Assembly (NCBI GenBank): GCA_963719525.1
Contig: CAVRCG010000004.1
Span: 2,418,001-2,482,000, forward strand
From: Bernardetia sp963719525
Lineage (GTDB): Bacteria > Bacteroidota > Bacteroidia > Cytophagales > Bernardetiaceae
DNA length: 64,000 nucleotides
Reading direction: 5' to 3'
The notes below the pieces were generated by a model. It had not been told where the DNA came from, did no database searches, and saw only the letters and a list, made by a program, of their open reading frames with translations. Shown here in pieces: positions 9,174 through 19,344 of this stretch. Made by a program: the position numbers and the translations under genes. The stretch's first letter is position 1. Each line of letters opens with the position of its first letter.

Positions 9174-9761
9174 CTATTTTTGAAAATTATTTTTTTGTGC
9201 TTCTTCTACCTTTGTACGTACATCGTGTACAAAATCATTTTTTTGCGACAAATTTCTTTCTGCTGTTCTGTTTATGTGTTCAATGACTTCAAAGAAACTT
9301 TCCATTTTCTCTGGCGAAATCTTACCAAAAATTTGTTGATTAAAGGTTTTTACAGATTGCCGAGCTGCTTCTCTTCTTAGTTTTCCTTCGTCTGTAAGGC
9401 AAATCATAACTTTACGACGGTCTTCATTATCATTTTTACGTATAATCAAACCTTCTTCTTCCATCAACTTCAAAATTCGTGTCAATGAGCGTGCTTCCAT
9501 TCCCATAAGAGGAGCTATTTTGGTAGCAGGAGAGCCATTTTCTTGATCAATATTTAATAATACAAATCCTGTTGAATGTGTAATTCCGTGTTCTGTGCCA
9601 ATCATATTATACATTTTGGCAATCGATAACCAAGAGGCTTTTATGGCAAAATCAACTGAACGTCTTTTTTTTCTGTCAATCAAAGAATTATCTGAAAAAG
9701 AATCATTGTGCTTACTGTCTTTGTTATTATTAGCTTCTATCTTTGATTTGCTACTATTCAT
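9174..9761 (-). CDS. MarR-family transcriptional regulator
   Basis: 195 residues. The winged helix is recognisable as IAPLMGMEARSLTRILKLMEEEGLI (recognition-helix region) followed by the wing NDNEDRRKVMICLTDEG. A polar, disordered N-terminal 30 residues precedes it. Transcribed in the same direction as fadN and fadA, 269 bp upstream of fadN. Two matching palindromes flank the gene, so it probably represses itself and the fad genes, with a CoA thioester or fatty acid as a plausible ligand (inference). Confidence 0.85.
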   Translation of the reverse strand: MNSSKSKIEANNNKDSKHNDSFSDNSLIDRKKRRSVDFAIKASWLSIAKMYNMIGTEHGITHSTGFVLLNIDQENGSPATKIAPLMGMEARSLTRILKLMEEEGLIIRKNDNEDRRKVMICLTDEGKLRREAARQSVKTFNQQIFGKISPEKMESFFEVIEHINRTAERNLSQKNDFVHDVRTKVEEAQKNNFQK

Positions 9762-9857
9762 TTTTGTTTGTTTTGTAAAATTGTTCTGATTGATTGCCTT
9801 TCAAAATACCTCTTATTTAGTTGTTTTTCTAACACATTTGAATAAACAATGTATAGA

Positions 9858-9865
9858 CAAATATA
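9858..9865 (-). promoter_or_regulatory. Predicted -7 box of marR promoter
   Basis: The minus strand reads TATATTTG, an exact TAnnTTTG match 96 bp before the marR start. The -33 region would fall inside the operator-like palindrome at 9877-9890. Confidence 0.45.
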
Positions 9866-9876
9866 AGTAAAAATTG

Positions 9877-9890
9877 TTATGCGTGCATAA
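9877..9890. promoter_or_regulatory. Putative MarR operator upstream of marR
   Basis: TTATGCGTGCATAA is a 14-bp palindrome apart from its central two bases. It pairs with the site at 9078; the cores ATGCGTGCAT and ATGCACGCAT are reverse complements of each other. It lies close to the 3' end of the gene at 9904. Confidence 0.6.
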
Positions 9891-9903
9891 TTTTTAAGAA
9901 ATT

Positions 9904-10569
9904 TTAGTCTGTTTTTAATTTTATTCCTACTCTTTCCCAAAATCTTTTTTGAGTAGATTTTTTTATTTCAAAACTCTCTAATATATCCGTTTTTGCTCCT
10001 TCTTTGTCATAAATTGACAACACTTTTTCTTGTTCTATTTTTCTTATTTCTACTCTTTCAATATTTTTTATTTTGAAGAGAATGTCTTTTTCACTGTCTA
10101 AATAAATAATTTCGTTTTCGAAAATTAATAAATCATCAAAGTAAAAGATAGCATTTGCAACTACTATTACTCCAAACAGAATAATAAAAGAGAATACAAA
10201 TTGAATAAAATAGTTTATCCATTCAATCTTATTAGAAAGTGCAAAAGGGAAATCATACAAAAGATAAATTCCATAAGTAGAAAAACAAATTCCACAAAAC
10301 AGCATTATCAATTTACTAAAAATTTGCTTGTCTTTTTTGTGCAATACAAGTGTGTTTTTTGATAAAATGTATTTTATTCTCAAATACAAAACAATATAAA
10401 AGCTAATTATAAGATAACCTATAAATATAAATATATAAAGATGTACCAAGCTTTCTATCCATTTGGGAAAAGAAAAATAATTTTCTAAGAAAATATATAT
10501 CATTACTAAAGGCAATGGATATGTTATTTTTTTTCCTGTACTTTTGAGTACTTTTAGTCTATTGTACAT
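9904..10569 (-). CDS. Four-helix membrane protein with PH-like tail, unknown
   Basis: 221 residues. Hydrophobic helices lie near residues 18-32, 42-66, 84-104 and 118-142. The last 75 residues are soluble and beta-rich (FENEIIYLDSEKDILFKIKNIERVEIRK), resembling the PH-like domain of small membrane proteins. No family assigned. The upstream lipoprotein gene ends 5 bp before this start, so the two are probably co-transcribed. Confidence 0.6.
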   Translation of the reverse strand: MYNRLKVLKSTGKKITYPLPLVMIYIFLENYFSFPKWIESLVHLYIFIFIGYLIISFYIVLYLRIKYILSKNTLVLHKKDKQIFSKLIMLFCGICFSTYGIYLLYDFPFALSNKIEWINYFIQFVFSFIILFGVIVVANAIFYFDDLLIFENEIIYLDSEKDILFKIKNIERVEIRKIEQEKVLSIYDKEGAKTDILESFEIKKSTQKRFWERVGIKLKTD

Positions 10570-10574
10570 AATTT

Positions 10575-11447
10575 TCAGTTTTTAATTTCTGTAACCTCAC
10601 AAATACACCTAAAACCCAACCACGAAGTCGGATAACGATAACGAATACGCTCTCTAATTGTACTTTGAAGAGGAACATGAAGCCAAGAACCCCCTTTCGA
10701 AATTCCTTCTTCGGCTATCATTTCAGCTACATTTCCAATTGTATGATGAAGTCCTAGAAGATTTGTAGGTTCAGAATAAACATAAACGGTTGGAGGAATA
10801 GCAGTAGAATCGTTATCATATTTGGACTTATTCAATGTCTTGCTCAAATTAAAAACAGAAGGCGAAATAATAGAAATATCAAAACCATATTTTATATTTT
10901 CTTCATTCAAACCTACTGTATCAATAAAAGACAAAGCAGATTTTTCCCATTCTTTTTCAGTAGGCAAACGGTAGTCAAAACGATACTTGCTTTCTCTTGT
11001 ACTGACAAAATTTTGTGTTGCTATTTCGCTTCTCCATTTACAATAATTAATCGCTTGCTGATATGAAACTCCCACAACAGGCAAAAATCGGTAGGCTTCA
11101 TATTCTAGATAACCCAAAGAAAGTGAAAGTTTTACAGAATCTAAAAAGGGAACTTCTTTATCCATCCAAACGCCATTTGTAGGAATTTGATTTTGGTAAT
11201 AAGTATACGAAGAATCTTCATTTGTATAATGTAAATATTCCAAGTAATTAAGATTTACCACTTCGGTTTTGTCCATAAATAAATTATCGTTTATCCAAAC
11301 CGTATTTGGAGGTGTCGGAAGATTTGGCTTTTGAGTAAGATGATTTTTTACGCTCTTATTTACCTGTTTTTGCCACGCTCTATAAGGAGAAGAACAAGAA
11401 AAAACAGAGAGTAGAAAAATGAAAGTAATGATCTTTTTGGTAGACAT
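10575..11447 (-). CDS. FGE/SUMF1-fold lipoprotein
   Basis: 290 residues from the ATG at 11447; a longer frame adds 12 residues, but the signal peptide MSTKKIITFIFLLSVFSC begins here. Motifs of the formylglycine-generating-enzyme fold are clear: FMDKTEVVNLNYLEYL, YRLPTEKEWEKSAL, GNVAEMIAEEGISKGGSW and WLGFRC. The copper-binding Cys pair of true FGE is not evident, so it is probably a structural or binding member like the gliding lipoproteins GldJ/GldK, although much shorter than those. It is co-directional with the membrane protein downstream. Confidence 0.75.
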   Translation of the reverse strand: MSTKKIITFIFLLSVFSCSSPYRAWQKQVNKSVKNHLTQKPNLPTPPNTVWINDNLFMDKTEVVNLNYLEYLHYTNEDSSYTYYQNQIPTNGVWMDKEVPFLDSVKLSLSLGYLEYEAYRFLPVVGVSYQQAINYCKWRSEIATQNFVSTRESKYRFDYRLPTEKEWEKSALSFIDTVGLNEENIKYGFDISIISPSVFNLSKTLNKSKYDNDSTAIPPTVYVYSEPTNLLGLHHTIGNVAEMIAEEGISKGGSWLHVPLQSTIRERIRYRYPTSWLGFRCICEVTEIKN

Positions 11448-11546
11448 AAGGAAAATTATTTTATGGGTATTGCTTATAAACACTAAAAAATAAACTTACA
11501 TTTTTAGCAATCTATCAAAAATAGACTTATTTAGACGTAGTAATTT

Positions 11547-11715
11547 CAATATGAGTGACATTTTCTAATTTCTACATATAAACTTGTTTTCTGCAAAATA
11601 ATAGTTTGCTTTTTCCATAGAATAGGGGTTTGCAAACCTATTTTATGGAAAAAAGACGATTGCACAGAATAAAATTTGGAAACTATTTGTTTATTTAGAA
11701 ATGTTACTCATATTG
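11547..11715. mobile_element. MITE family B, copy 1
   Basis: 169-bp element with imperfect terminal inverted repeats CAATATGAGTGACATTT / AAATGTTACTCATATTG and a perfect 7-bp target duplication GTAATTT (11540-11546, 11716-11722). Its centre carries a 34-bp palindrome of the GGTTTGCAAACC family (11615-11648). A second copy in opposite orientation is at 28242. No coding capacity. Confidence 0.75.
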
Positions 11716-11753
11716 GTAATTTGATTTATCAAATTCGAAAACTGCAAGAATTA

Positions 11754-13649
11754 TTATAAACCTGCACCTTTTTTTATTTCATCAACTACTTCTGGGTCAA
11801 GCAATGTAGAAATATCTCCCAAATTAGAAACATCTCCTTCTGCTATTTTTCTCAATATTCTACGCATAATTTTTCCAGAGCAAGTTTTTGGAAGTCCAGA
11901 AACAAGTTGAATTTTTTCAGGTTTGGCAATCGCTCCAATTTCTTGTGAAACGGTTTTCAAAATCTCATTTCTCAATTCTTCTATTGATTTTGTAGAACTT
12001 GCATCACAAATCACAAAAGCATAAATTCCTTGTCCTTTTATATCATGTGGATAACCGACAACTGCCGATTCGATGACATCTTCGTGTTGATTGATGGCAT
12101 CTTCTACTTCTGCTGTTCCCATTCAATGTCCAGAAACATTGATGACATCATCTACCCTTCCTAAAATTCGGTACATTCCGTCATGATCTCTTTTGCAGCC
12201 ATCTCCAGTAAAATAATAACCTTTATAAGCAGAAAAATAAGTGTTTTTGCAGCGTTCGTGATCGCCATATGTTGTGCGTAAGATGCTGGGCCACGGATAT
12301 TTAATACACAAATTACCCTCTACATTATTTCCTTTTAGTTCGTTTCCATCAGCATCTAATAAAACAGGTTGAATTCCAGGAAGTGGAAGCGTTGCAAAAG
12401 TAGGTTTGTTTTGCGTAACTCCTGCTAAATTTGAAATCATGATTCCACCTGTTTCTGTCTGCCACCACGTATCTACAATCGGACAATTTGATTTTCCAAT
12501 ATGTTGATGGTACCAATTCCAAGCCTCTTCATTTATCGGTTCTCCTACCGTTCCCAAAACACGTAGCGAAGACAAATCATATTTGTTTACAAATTCAAGT
12601 CCTTTTGCTTGCAAAGCACGAATAGCCGTCGGAGCAGTATAAAAAATGGAAACTTTATATTTATCTACAATTTCCCAAAAACGACCTGCATCTGGAAACA
12701 TAGGCGTTCCCTCAAACATCATCGTAGTAGAGCCTGATAAAAGTGGAGCATAAACAATATAGGAATGACCAGTAACCCAACCAATATCAGCCGTACACCA
12801 ATAAATATCATCGTCTTGAAGTTGAAAAACATTCTCAAAACTATATTTTGCATACACCATATATCCTCCTGCATGATGAACAACGCCTTTTGGTTTCCCC
12901 GTCGAACCCGAAGTATAAAGAATAAATAATGGATCTTCGGCATCAATAATTGTTGCAGGACAAAAAGGATCAGCTTTATCTGCTGCTTCATTCCACCAAA
13001 TATCTCTTCCTTCTTTCATCGTAACTTCTGAACCTGTACGTTTCAAAACGATTTGTTTTTCAATAGAAGGACAGCTTTCAAGTGCTTCATCAACTACATT
13101 TTTTACATCAAAAATACGTTCTCCTCTAAAATTTCCATCCGAACTCAAAACTACTTTCGCCTGTGCATCATTGATACGGTCAGCCAAAGCAGACGAAGAA
13201 AAACCTGCAAAAACAACTGAATGAACAGCACCAATACGAGCGCAAGCCAACACTCCAATCGCAAGTTCTGGAATCATGGGCATATATAAAACTACTCTGT
13301 CGCCCTTTTCTACGCCATTATTTTTCAAAACATTGGCAAACTGACATACTTTTTCGTGCAACTGCTTGTAAGTAAATTCTATTTCATCTTCATCTGGACT
13401 GTTAGGCTCCCATATCAAAGCTACTTTATCGCCTTTTGTAAGTAAATGTCTGTCCAAGCAGTTTTCTGTAATATTGAATTTTGCTCCTTCAAACCATTTT
13501 ACATAATAGTCTTCAAAATTATAATCCAAAACGTTTTTCCATTTCTTTTGCCAAGAGAAAGTTTCGGCTATTTCTTCCCAAAATCGTTCTGGATTTTCTA
13601 TACTTTTTCGGTAGGCTGTTGTGTAATCTTCTAAAGTCTTAATTCTCAT
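11754..13649 (-). CDS. acs: Acetyl-CoA synthetase, interrupted by in-frame TGA
   Basis: Makes acetyl-CoA from acetate, ATP and CoA through acetyl-AMP. Total 631 residues, normal for the family. Seen in order: YTSGSTGKPKGVVHH (AMP-binding P-loop), WWQTETGGIMIS, YYFTGDG, and GRVDDVINVSGH. Then comes TGA at 12123-12125 exactly where the invariant Arg of SGHRMGTAE belongs, after which MGTAEVEDAINQHEDV continues in frame. One substitution (CGA or AGA to TGA) explains it. The acetylation-site motif reads PKTCSGKIMRR, with Cys where PKTRSGK is usual. Either real decay or a sequencing error. Confidence 0.85.
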
Positions 13650-13858
13650 AATTAGTTGTTTGTGTGTGTATTTATGTACAAAAGACTTCTTCGTCTATGA
13701 ATTGGTCTGTGAATTGAATTTTTTGTTTCTTTACAACAGACTGGGAAGTCTGTTTTACGAATGATTGTACAATCTAAAAAAATATCTAGTTTTTCCCTAA
13801 AAAAAATGTGTTTTTTGTAAAACGATAATTTTTTACAAAAAGAAGAGTGAGATAAAAC

Positions 13859-13866
13859 TATATTTG
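13859..13866 (+). promoter_or_regulatory. Predicted -7 box before the immunity-like cluster
   Basis: TATATTTG is an exact match to TAnnTTTG, 57 bp before the ATG at 13924. No convincing -33 TTTG at normal spacing is visible. It would drive the four-gene run to 16578. Confidence 0.4.
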
Positions 13867-13923
13867 AGATATTTTTTGAAAATAAGCGTAGAAATTTACA
13901 ACTAAAACCAAATAAAAGCTACA

Positions 13924-14295
13924 ATGAGTTACGACTTAAATTTTTGGAAATACAAGAAAAATATATACCTCAATCATCAAGAAGTATATGAGAAATGTTC
14001 TGATGAAGAAATTGTTGAAGGGTTGGAAGAGTTACCTTTAAATTTAATAATCGAAGCTATCAAAATAGAATTTGAGGATTGGAAAATTAATGAAAGTAAT
14101 AATTTTGATATAGAAAATCCAAACGGAGATGGTTCTTTTCAAATCTTTACTACTTCTCAATTTGTTAGATTTGATTGTTATAGAATGAATGGCGATAATA
14201 TGAACAGAATTATAGAAATTATGGATAAATATGATTGTCCTTTGTATGATTCACAAGTTTCAGAACGCTATGATAAGAACTTCTTAAATAATTGA
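13924..14295 (+). CDS. Small acidic protein, immunity-like, unknown
   Basis: 123 residues, cytosolic, acidic. The frame opens MSYDLNFWKYK and ends near YDCPLYDSQVSERYD, a pattern I associate with small uncharacterised proteins found in polymorphic-toxin immunity neighbourhoods; the link is from memory, not a search. FQIFTTSQFVRFDCY is the likely conserved core. First of four tightly spaced + strand genes; the next starts 9 bp after its stop. Confidence 0.55.
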   Translation: MSYDLNFWKYKKNIYLNHQEVYEKCSDEEIVEGLEELPLNLIIEAIKIEFEDWKINESNNFDIENPNGDGSFQIFTTSQFVRFDCYRMNGDNMNRIIEIMDKYDCPLYDSQVSERYDKNFLNN

Positions 14296-14304
14296 AAAAA
14301 GAAT

Positions 14305-15201
14305 ATGAAAATACATATTTCTAGTCGCTTGGGTGTGCTTTCCTTAATTTCTTGTTCTTATTCAGATGATGTTTTGGAAACTGAATGTAGTTCTCCTTTT
14401 AGTTTAAACATTTGGGGATTAAACTTGAAAGACAAATCTCCAGGAGTAGTAGAGAAGATGACAGAAAAAATAACTCTAGATTTGGAGGAGTTTTTATCAA
14501 CAGAAAAACAAATAGTCAATAAACTGATTGACGAAGATTTTTTATTCAAAAATGATTGGTTAGATAGAGCATATCAATATCGTTTCAAAAAACCTTTTCC
14601 TTTTCAAGATTTTAAAGACAGTTTTAAATTACAAGCCTTGACTTTGAAATATGAATATAAAGAATTTGGCAAAATCAGAGCTTATAAACCTGTTTTTCTT
14701 CCCGCTCAAATTTTCTCTTTTGGTTTTCAAGTAAGTTCAGATGAAGAAATGAATGGACAAAATTTTATTTATTTTGACACAGATTATAATTACGAAGCCT
14801 GTTTAAATGTTTTGAGACAAGAAAATGAACCCAAATTATCTTATGATATTTTACGTTCTTTATCTTTTATGGAAGGTTGTATTCATCAAGGAACACTCTA
14901 TAATCAATCAAGTTATATTACAGAAGAGTTGATAAAATCCATCAATACAGCTCATCAAGAAGTGAAATTTGAAATATTGAGATTACTCTATAACTTGCAG
15001 CAAGGTTCTGTTGATACTTTAGAGCGTGATATTCAAACTATAACATATAAACGTCAGAAAGAACAAGCAGAAGAAGAAACAAAATATGGACAAGAAGTAA
15101 AAGCTGTTTTTGAGAATAGTTATGATGAAATTGCAAAATGGAAAAAAGAAGAACCTTTAAAAGAAATTACTGAAGCAATTCTAGAAAAAATATCAACATA
15201 A
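14305..15201 (+). CDS. Uncharacterised protein in immunity-like cluster
   Basis: 298 residues. The N-terminal MKIHISSRLGVLSLISCS could resemble a signal sequence but lacks a convincing hydrophobic core, so it is probably cytosolic. The middle is a mixed alpha/beta region (KKPFPFQDFKDSFKLQALTLKYEY) and the last 90 residues look helical and charged (KRQKEQAEEETKYGQEVKAV). I recognise no family. It is sandwiched between the neighbouring genes with gaps of 9 and 4 bp. Confidence 0.55.
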   Translation: MKIHISSRLGVLSLISCSYSDDVLETECSSPFSLNIWGLNLKDKSPGVVEKMTEKITLDLEEFLSTEKQIVNKLIDEDFLFKNDWLDRAYQYRFKKPFPFQDFKDSFKLQALTLKYEYKEFGKIRAYKPVFLPAQIFSFGFQVSSDEEMNGQNFIYFDTDYNYEACLNVLRQENEPKLSYDILRSLSFMEGCIHQGTLYNQSSYITEELIKSINTAHQEVKFEILRLLYNLQQGSVDTLERDIQTITYKRQKEQAEEETKYGQEVKAVFENSYDEIAKWKKEEPLKEITEAILEKIST

Positions 15202-15205
15202 AATC

Positions 15206-15817
15206 ATGAAAAAGGAAATACTAAATAGAATCGAAGCCTTAGGTGGAAATATTTCAGCCGTCGAAAATATTTCTTTACAGAAAGATTTGGAAGCTATTAC
15301 ATTTTCTACTGTTCTTTATCCAAAGCCAAAAGATACGCCTTGGATTAGTGCAGACGAAGCAGAACCTATCAATGGAATAGGAGAATTTATAGATGAAAAT
15401 AAAGACTTATTCAATTCTAATCAAACAGAATTTTATGATAAAATTATTAATCAGTATTACAAAATAACTGACGAAGGTTTTGGACAAGTCATGTTTAGAA
15501 ATACTCTTTTTACTCCTTTTCAAGAAGGAACTGAAGATTATGAAGAATGGAAGGAATTTTGGCAAGAAGAAGACTTCAAGAAAATAATCGAAGGAACAAA
15601 TATGAATCTTATGTTTATCGGATATGCTTATGGATTTCCAGATAATTTGTTTATTTGCCTAACAGACCCTAATCCAGAGAATCCAATCGTTTATGGAACT
15701 GACCACGAAGTTTTTTTTGATGAAATAACAAAACAAGGAACATTAGAAGAGTTTTTTAATAGTTTTATGACTAAGGAAGAATTTATACAAATAGTGAAAG
15801 ATAAGCTAGAGAAATAA
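15206..15817 (+). CDS. SUKH/SMI1-KNR4-like protein (tentative)
   Basis: 203 residues, strongly acidic. The stretch GYAYGFPDNLFICLTDPNPE followed by PIVYGTDHE and a C-terminal EEFFNSFMTKEEF is reminiscent of the SUKH superfamily, which supplies many immunity proteins to bacterial toxins. The classic Trp-containing N-terminal motif is weak, so the assignment is tentative. The start lies 4 bp after the preceding stop, indicating translational coupling. Confidence 0.5.
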   Translation: MKKEILNRIEALGGNISAVENISLQKDLEAITFSTVLYPKPKDTPWISADEAEPINGIGEFIDENKDLFNSNQTEFYDKIINQYYKITDEGFGQVMFRNTLFTPFQEGTEDYEEWKEFWQEEDFKKIIEGTNMNLMFIGYAYGFPDNLFICLTDPNPENPIVYGTDHEVFFDEITKQGTLEEFFNSFMTKEEFIQIVKDKLEK

Positions 15818-15828
15818 CAAAACAACTT

Positions 15829-16578
15829 ATGAATTTATACGAAAGATACTTAAATGGAGAAACTAGAACAGTTTATCAAGATATGTTTGGTTTAGGCAAT
15901 TTAGCTTTTAGTCCCAAATACAAAGAAGAAGTAGAAAAAGTAGTAACTGAAACGTTTGAAAGAGTTGCTTTCAATTTAGAAATTATACACAAAGAACTGG
16001 TAGCTATCGGATATGTATTCAAAACTGAGTGCAAACATAATTTTGAAAAACCTCTTCACAAGCCTTTAGAAAATACAGAGTTACTTCTCAAACAGTTGGA
16101 TGATGCAGTAAGTCCTTTTGGATTTGTTCCTTTGTCTTTGAAGTTTTTTTATAAAATTGTTGGAGGTGTAAATTTTGTTTGGGACATTGATACAAATGAA
16201 AATATAATGTGGGATATGGCTGATCCAATTTGGATTGGTAGTTTGGATAGTGTAGCAGAAGAAGTAACAGACCAACATTGGAAAGAACACATTCAGCAGT
16301 ATGTAGATGACCAGAATGTTGGGTGTGCTTTTTTGGATCTATCAGCAGATGATTTACACAAAGATGGAATAAGTGGTGGACCTCCTTACGCTATCCAAAT
16401 TACAGACACTAAAACGATTGATTCAAGATTTATGAATGAGCCAAATGATACCAATTTCATAGAATATTTAAGGATATGTTTTGCTGCATATGGATTTCCA
16501 GGATTATCCAGAGAAGATAGTAATAATAGTTACAAAGCGTTTTTTGATAGGGTAAAGCCACAATTAAAAGAGATTTAG
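15829..16578 (+). CDS. SUKH-like protein, last gene of cluster (tentative)
   Basis: 249 residues. FVPLSLKFFYKIVGGVNFVW has the shape of the SUKH motif (P..L..FY...GG), and the C-terminal half is rich in acidic residues (CAFLDLSADDLHKDG, GGPPYAIQI). No signal peptide. It starts 11 bp after the previous stop and ends the run; the next gene (YfhO) has its own promoter-like box. An orphan immunity or antitoxin-like role is inference. Confidence 0.5.
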   Translation: MNLYERYLNGETRTVYQDMFGLGNLAFSPKYKEEVEKVVTETFERVAFNLEIIHKELVAIGYVFKTECKHNFEKPLHKPLENTELLLKQLDDAVSPFGFVPLSLKFFYKIVGGVNFVWDIDTNENIMWDMADPIWIGSLDSVAEEVTDQHWKEHIQQYVDDQNVGCAFLDLSADDLHKDGISGGPPYAIQITDTKTIDSRFMNEPNDTNFIEYLRICFAAYGFPGLSREDSNNSYKAFFDRVKPQLKEI

Positions 16579-16713
16579 AGAAGAATTAAATAATTCAAGA
16601 AAATTCCCTTCTCTGTTGGTAATATCACACTACAAACAGATGGACTTTTGTACAAGACTTTATGACAACCAAATAACTTTAAAATTGAAATACACAACCT
16701 AAAAAAAATATCC

Positions 16714-16721
16714 TATATTTG
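16714..16721 (+). promoter_or_regulatory. Predicted -7 box of yfhO-like gene
   Basis: TATATTTG matches TAnnTTTG exactly, 45 bp before the ATG at 16767. The nearest TTG upstream is 26 bp away, longer than usual. Confidence 0.45.
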
Positions 16722-16766
16722 TAACACAAAAAAACTAAAAACAGAATCATTATATAGTTTAAATTC

Positions 16767-19344
16767 ATGAAAAACTTTTCTTTTGCTCGTCTTTTACCTC
16801 ATTTGATTGCTATTGCAGCTTTTTATGTACTCACTTTCGCTTATTTCTATCCTGAGTTTATAGAAGGAGAATCACTTAGACAAAGTGATATGATGCAATA
16901 TAAAGGAATGGTACAGGAAAACTCAAAGTATTTGCAAGAAAACGGTGAGCCTTCAATGTGGAATGGACGTATGTTTTCTGGAATGCCTGCTTATATGACA
17001 TATCCAATTTTTCCTTATGGTGCATTGCCTATCATTGAAGCTGTTTTGCGTGGTGGAATTCCTGAACAAATGGCAGCGCATTTGTTGTTTCTGACAATGC
17101 TTTGTACGTATGTTATGCTTTTGTGTTTTGGTACAAAACCTCTTTGGAGTGCTGTTGGAGGAGCTGTTTTTGCTTTTACAACTTACAATCTAATTTTGAT
17201 AGAAGTCGGACACGTTACCAAACTTTGGGCAATTGCTTATGCTGCTCTTATTTTGGGAGGAATGAAACTTACCTTTAATAGAAAATATTGGCTAGGTTTT
17301 GCGCTTACTGCTTTAGGAATGGCTTTAGAAGTAAAAGCTAGTCATTATCAAATTACGTATTACTTAGGATTTATTTGTTTAATTTTTGGAATTAATGAAC
17401 TTATTTTTTCAGCTAAAAATAACAAAATTCCTGTTTTTATTAAGCAAGCTGGATTTTTAGCAGTTGCTTTTATTTTGGGAGTAGCTGTTAATGCAGGAAA
17501 AATACTCACGACAATGGAATACAGTCCGTATTCTACTCGTGGAGGAACAGAATTAACGATTGATGCAACCAATACAAATCCGAATAGTCAATCTCAAAAC
17601 AACGATGGATTGAGTAAAGATTATGCTTTTAGTTGGAGTCAAGGAATTGGCGAAACGTTTACTTTGCTTGTTCCTTATTTGTATGGTGGTTCGTCTTCCG
17701 AAATCTTGGCTAAAGATTCTGAAACCTACAACGCATTGCGACAATCTGGACAGTATTCAGAAAAGCAGCTTGCAGAGCTTCCTATTCCACTTTATCACGG
17801 AACTCAACCTTTTACGGCTGCACCTATTTATGCTGGAGCAGTTTTGTGTTTTCTATTTGTTTGGGGATTAGTTGTACTTGATAATCGTGAAAAATGGTGG
17901 ATTTTGATAGCTGCACTCTTTATGGCAATGCTTGCTTGGGGACAAAATTTTGCTTCTCTAAACTACTTCTTATTTGATTATGTACCAGGATTTAATAAGT
18001 TTCGTTCCGTTTCAATGGCTCTTGCTTTGACGATTTTACTCATGACAATTTTGGCTTTTGAAACGTTAAGTCAAAAGTTAGAAAATTATTTTGTGTCTTC
18101 TACTTTAAAATCTGATACTGGCAAAATAGGAACACTTACCAAACCAGCAGAAATAAATAGTAGAGAGAAAACATTTCTCAAAAATCTTTTTATTGCTGGA
18201 GGAATTTCAGCAGGAACAGTAGTTTTGATTTTACTTTTTTCTGGGAATATTGATTTAAACGCAGCTTCTGATTCACAGCTCGGACAACTTACTGATTTTG
18301 TTCGCAATGACCGTTTGTCAATGATTCGCTCTAGTGCTTTTCGTTCTCTGTTTTTGATTGTAATTGTTGTTGGTGCGATTTATTTATACATCAAAAAAAC
18401 GATTCCTGCTTTTGCTGCCTTTGCTCTGATTGCTCTGTTGGCTGTTGGTGATGTATTTTTGATAGGCAAAAATTATTTACCTGTTTCTAAATTTCAGAAA
18501 GGAGCATCTTCTCAAACGGCTATGAGTCCTGCGCCAGTCAATACTGAAATATTTAAGGATAAAGAGTTAGGATATAGAGTAATGTCGCTTCAAAATTTTC
18601 AACAAGAATCTCGTACTTCGTATTTTCATCGTTCGGTAGGAGGATATTTTGCTGCCAAAATGCAACGCTATCAAGATTTGTTAGAACGTCCTTTAGGAAG
18701 AGAACAAAACTATATTATGTCTTCGCTTCAAGCTCAAAAACGACCAGATTTTGCTCAAATTCCTGTTTTGAATATGCTCAATACTCGTTATATTACCTAT
18801 GGAACGCAGAAAGAACAAATGCTTTTTAATCCGAATGCGTTTGGTAGTGCTTGGTTTGTTTCGAAAAATAATTCAAGTAGATTCTCCAGACGATGAAATG
18901 GGAGCATTGATGGGAACAGGACTAAATGAAAAAATAGATTGGACAAAAACGGCTGTTTTGGATAGAAAAAAATTCAAAATTTCTCAATCCGAAACTGCCA
19001 ACTATGATTTGGATAGTGCAGCAACTATAAAACTAACAAAGTACGATTCGAAGGTATTAGAATATGAAAGTAATAATGCAAATGATGGTTTTGCTGTTTT
19101 TTCAGAAATTTATTACCCTAAAGGCTGGTCTGCAACTATTGATGGACAAGAAGCAAAAATCGTTTCAGTAAATTATGTGTTACGTGGTTTGGAAATTCCG
19201 AAAGGAAAACACAAAATCGTATTTACTTTTGAGTCTGACTCGTATAAAACAGGTACACTAATTACTCAAATTTCTTCTTGGCTTGTTTTGATTGTTGTTT
19301 TGATAAGTCTGGGAATGGGAATTAGAAACCAATTTAGAAATTAG
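16767..19344 (+). CDS. YfhO-family multi-pass membrane protein, apparent frameshift
   Basis: Total 858 residues once joined. YfhO proteins are GT-C-fold membrane proteins; relatives help glycosylate lipoteichoic acid or other envelope polymers, but the substrate here is unknown. Seen: about a dozen hydrophobic helices, the first-loop motif SDMMQYKGM after helix 1, NGRMFSGMPAY, and a C-terminal soluble beta domain (FSEIYYPKGWSATIDG) closed by a last helix. The frame breaks near 18864 in a run of five A; removing one A restores FVSKIIQVDSPDDEMG. The tandem repeat array begins directly after its stop. Confidence 0.8.
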
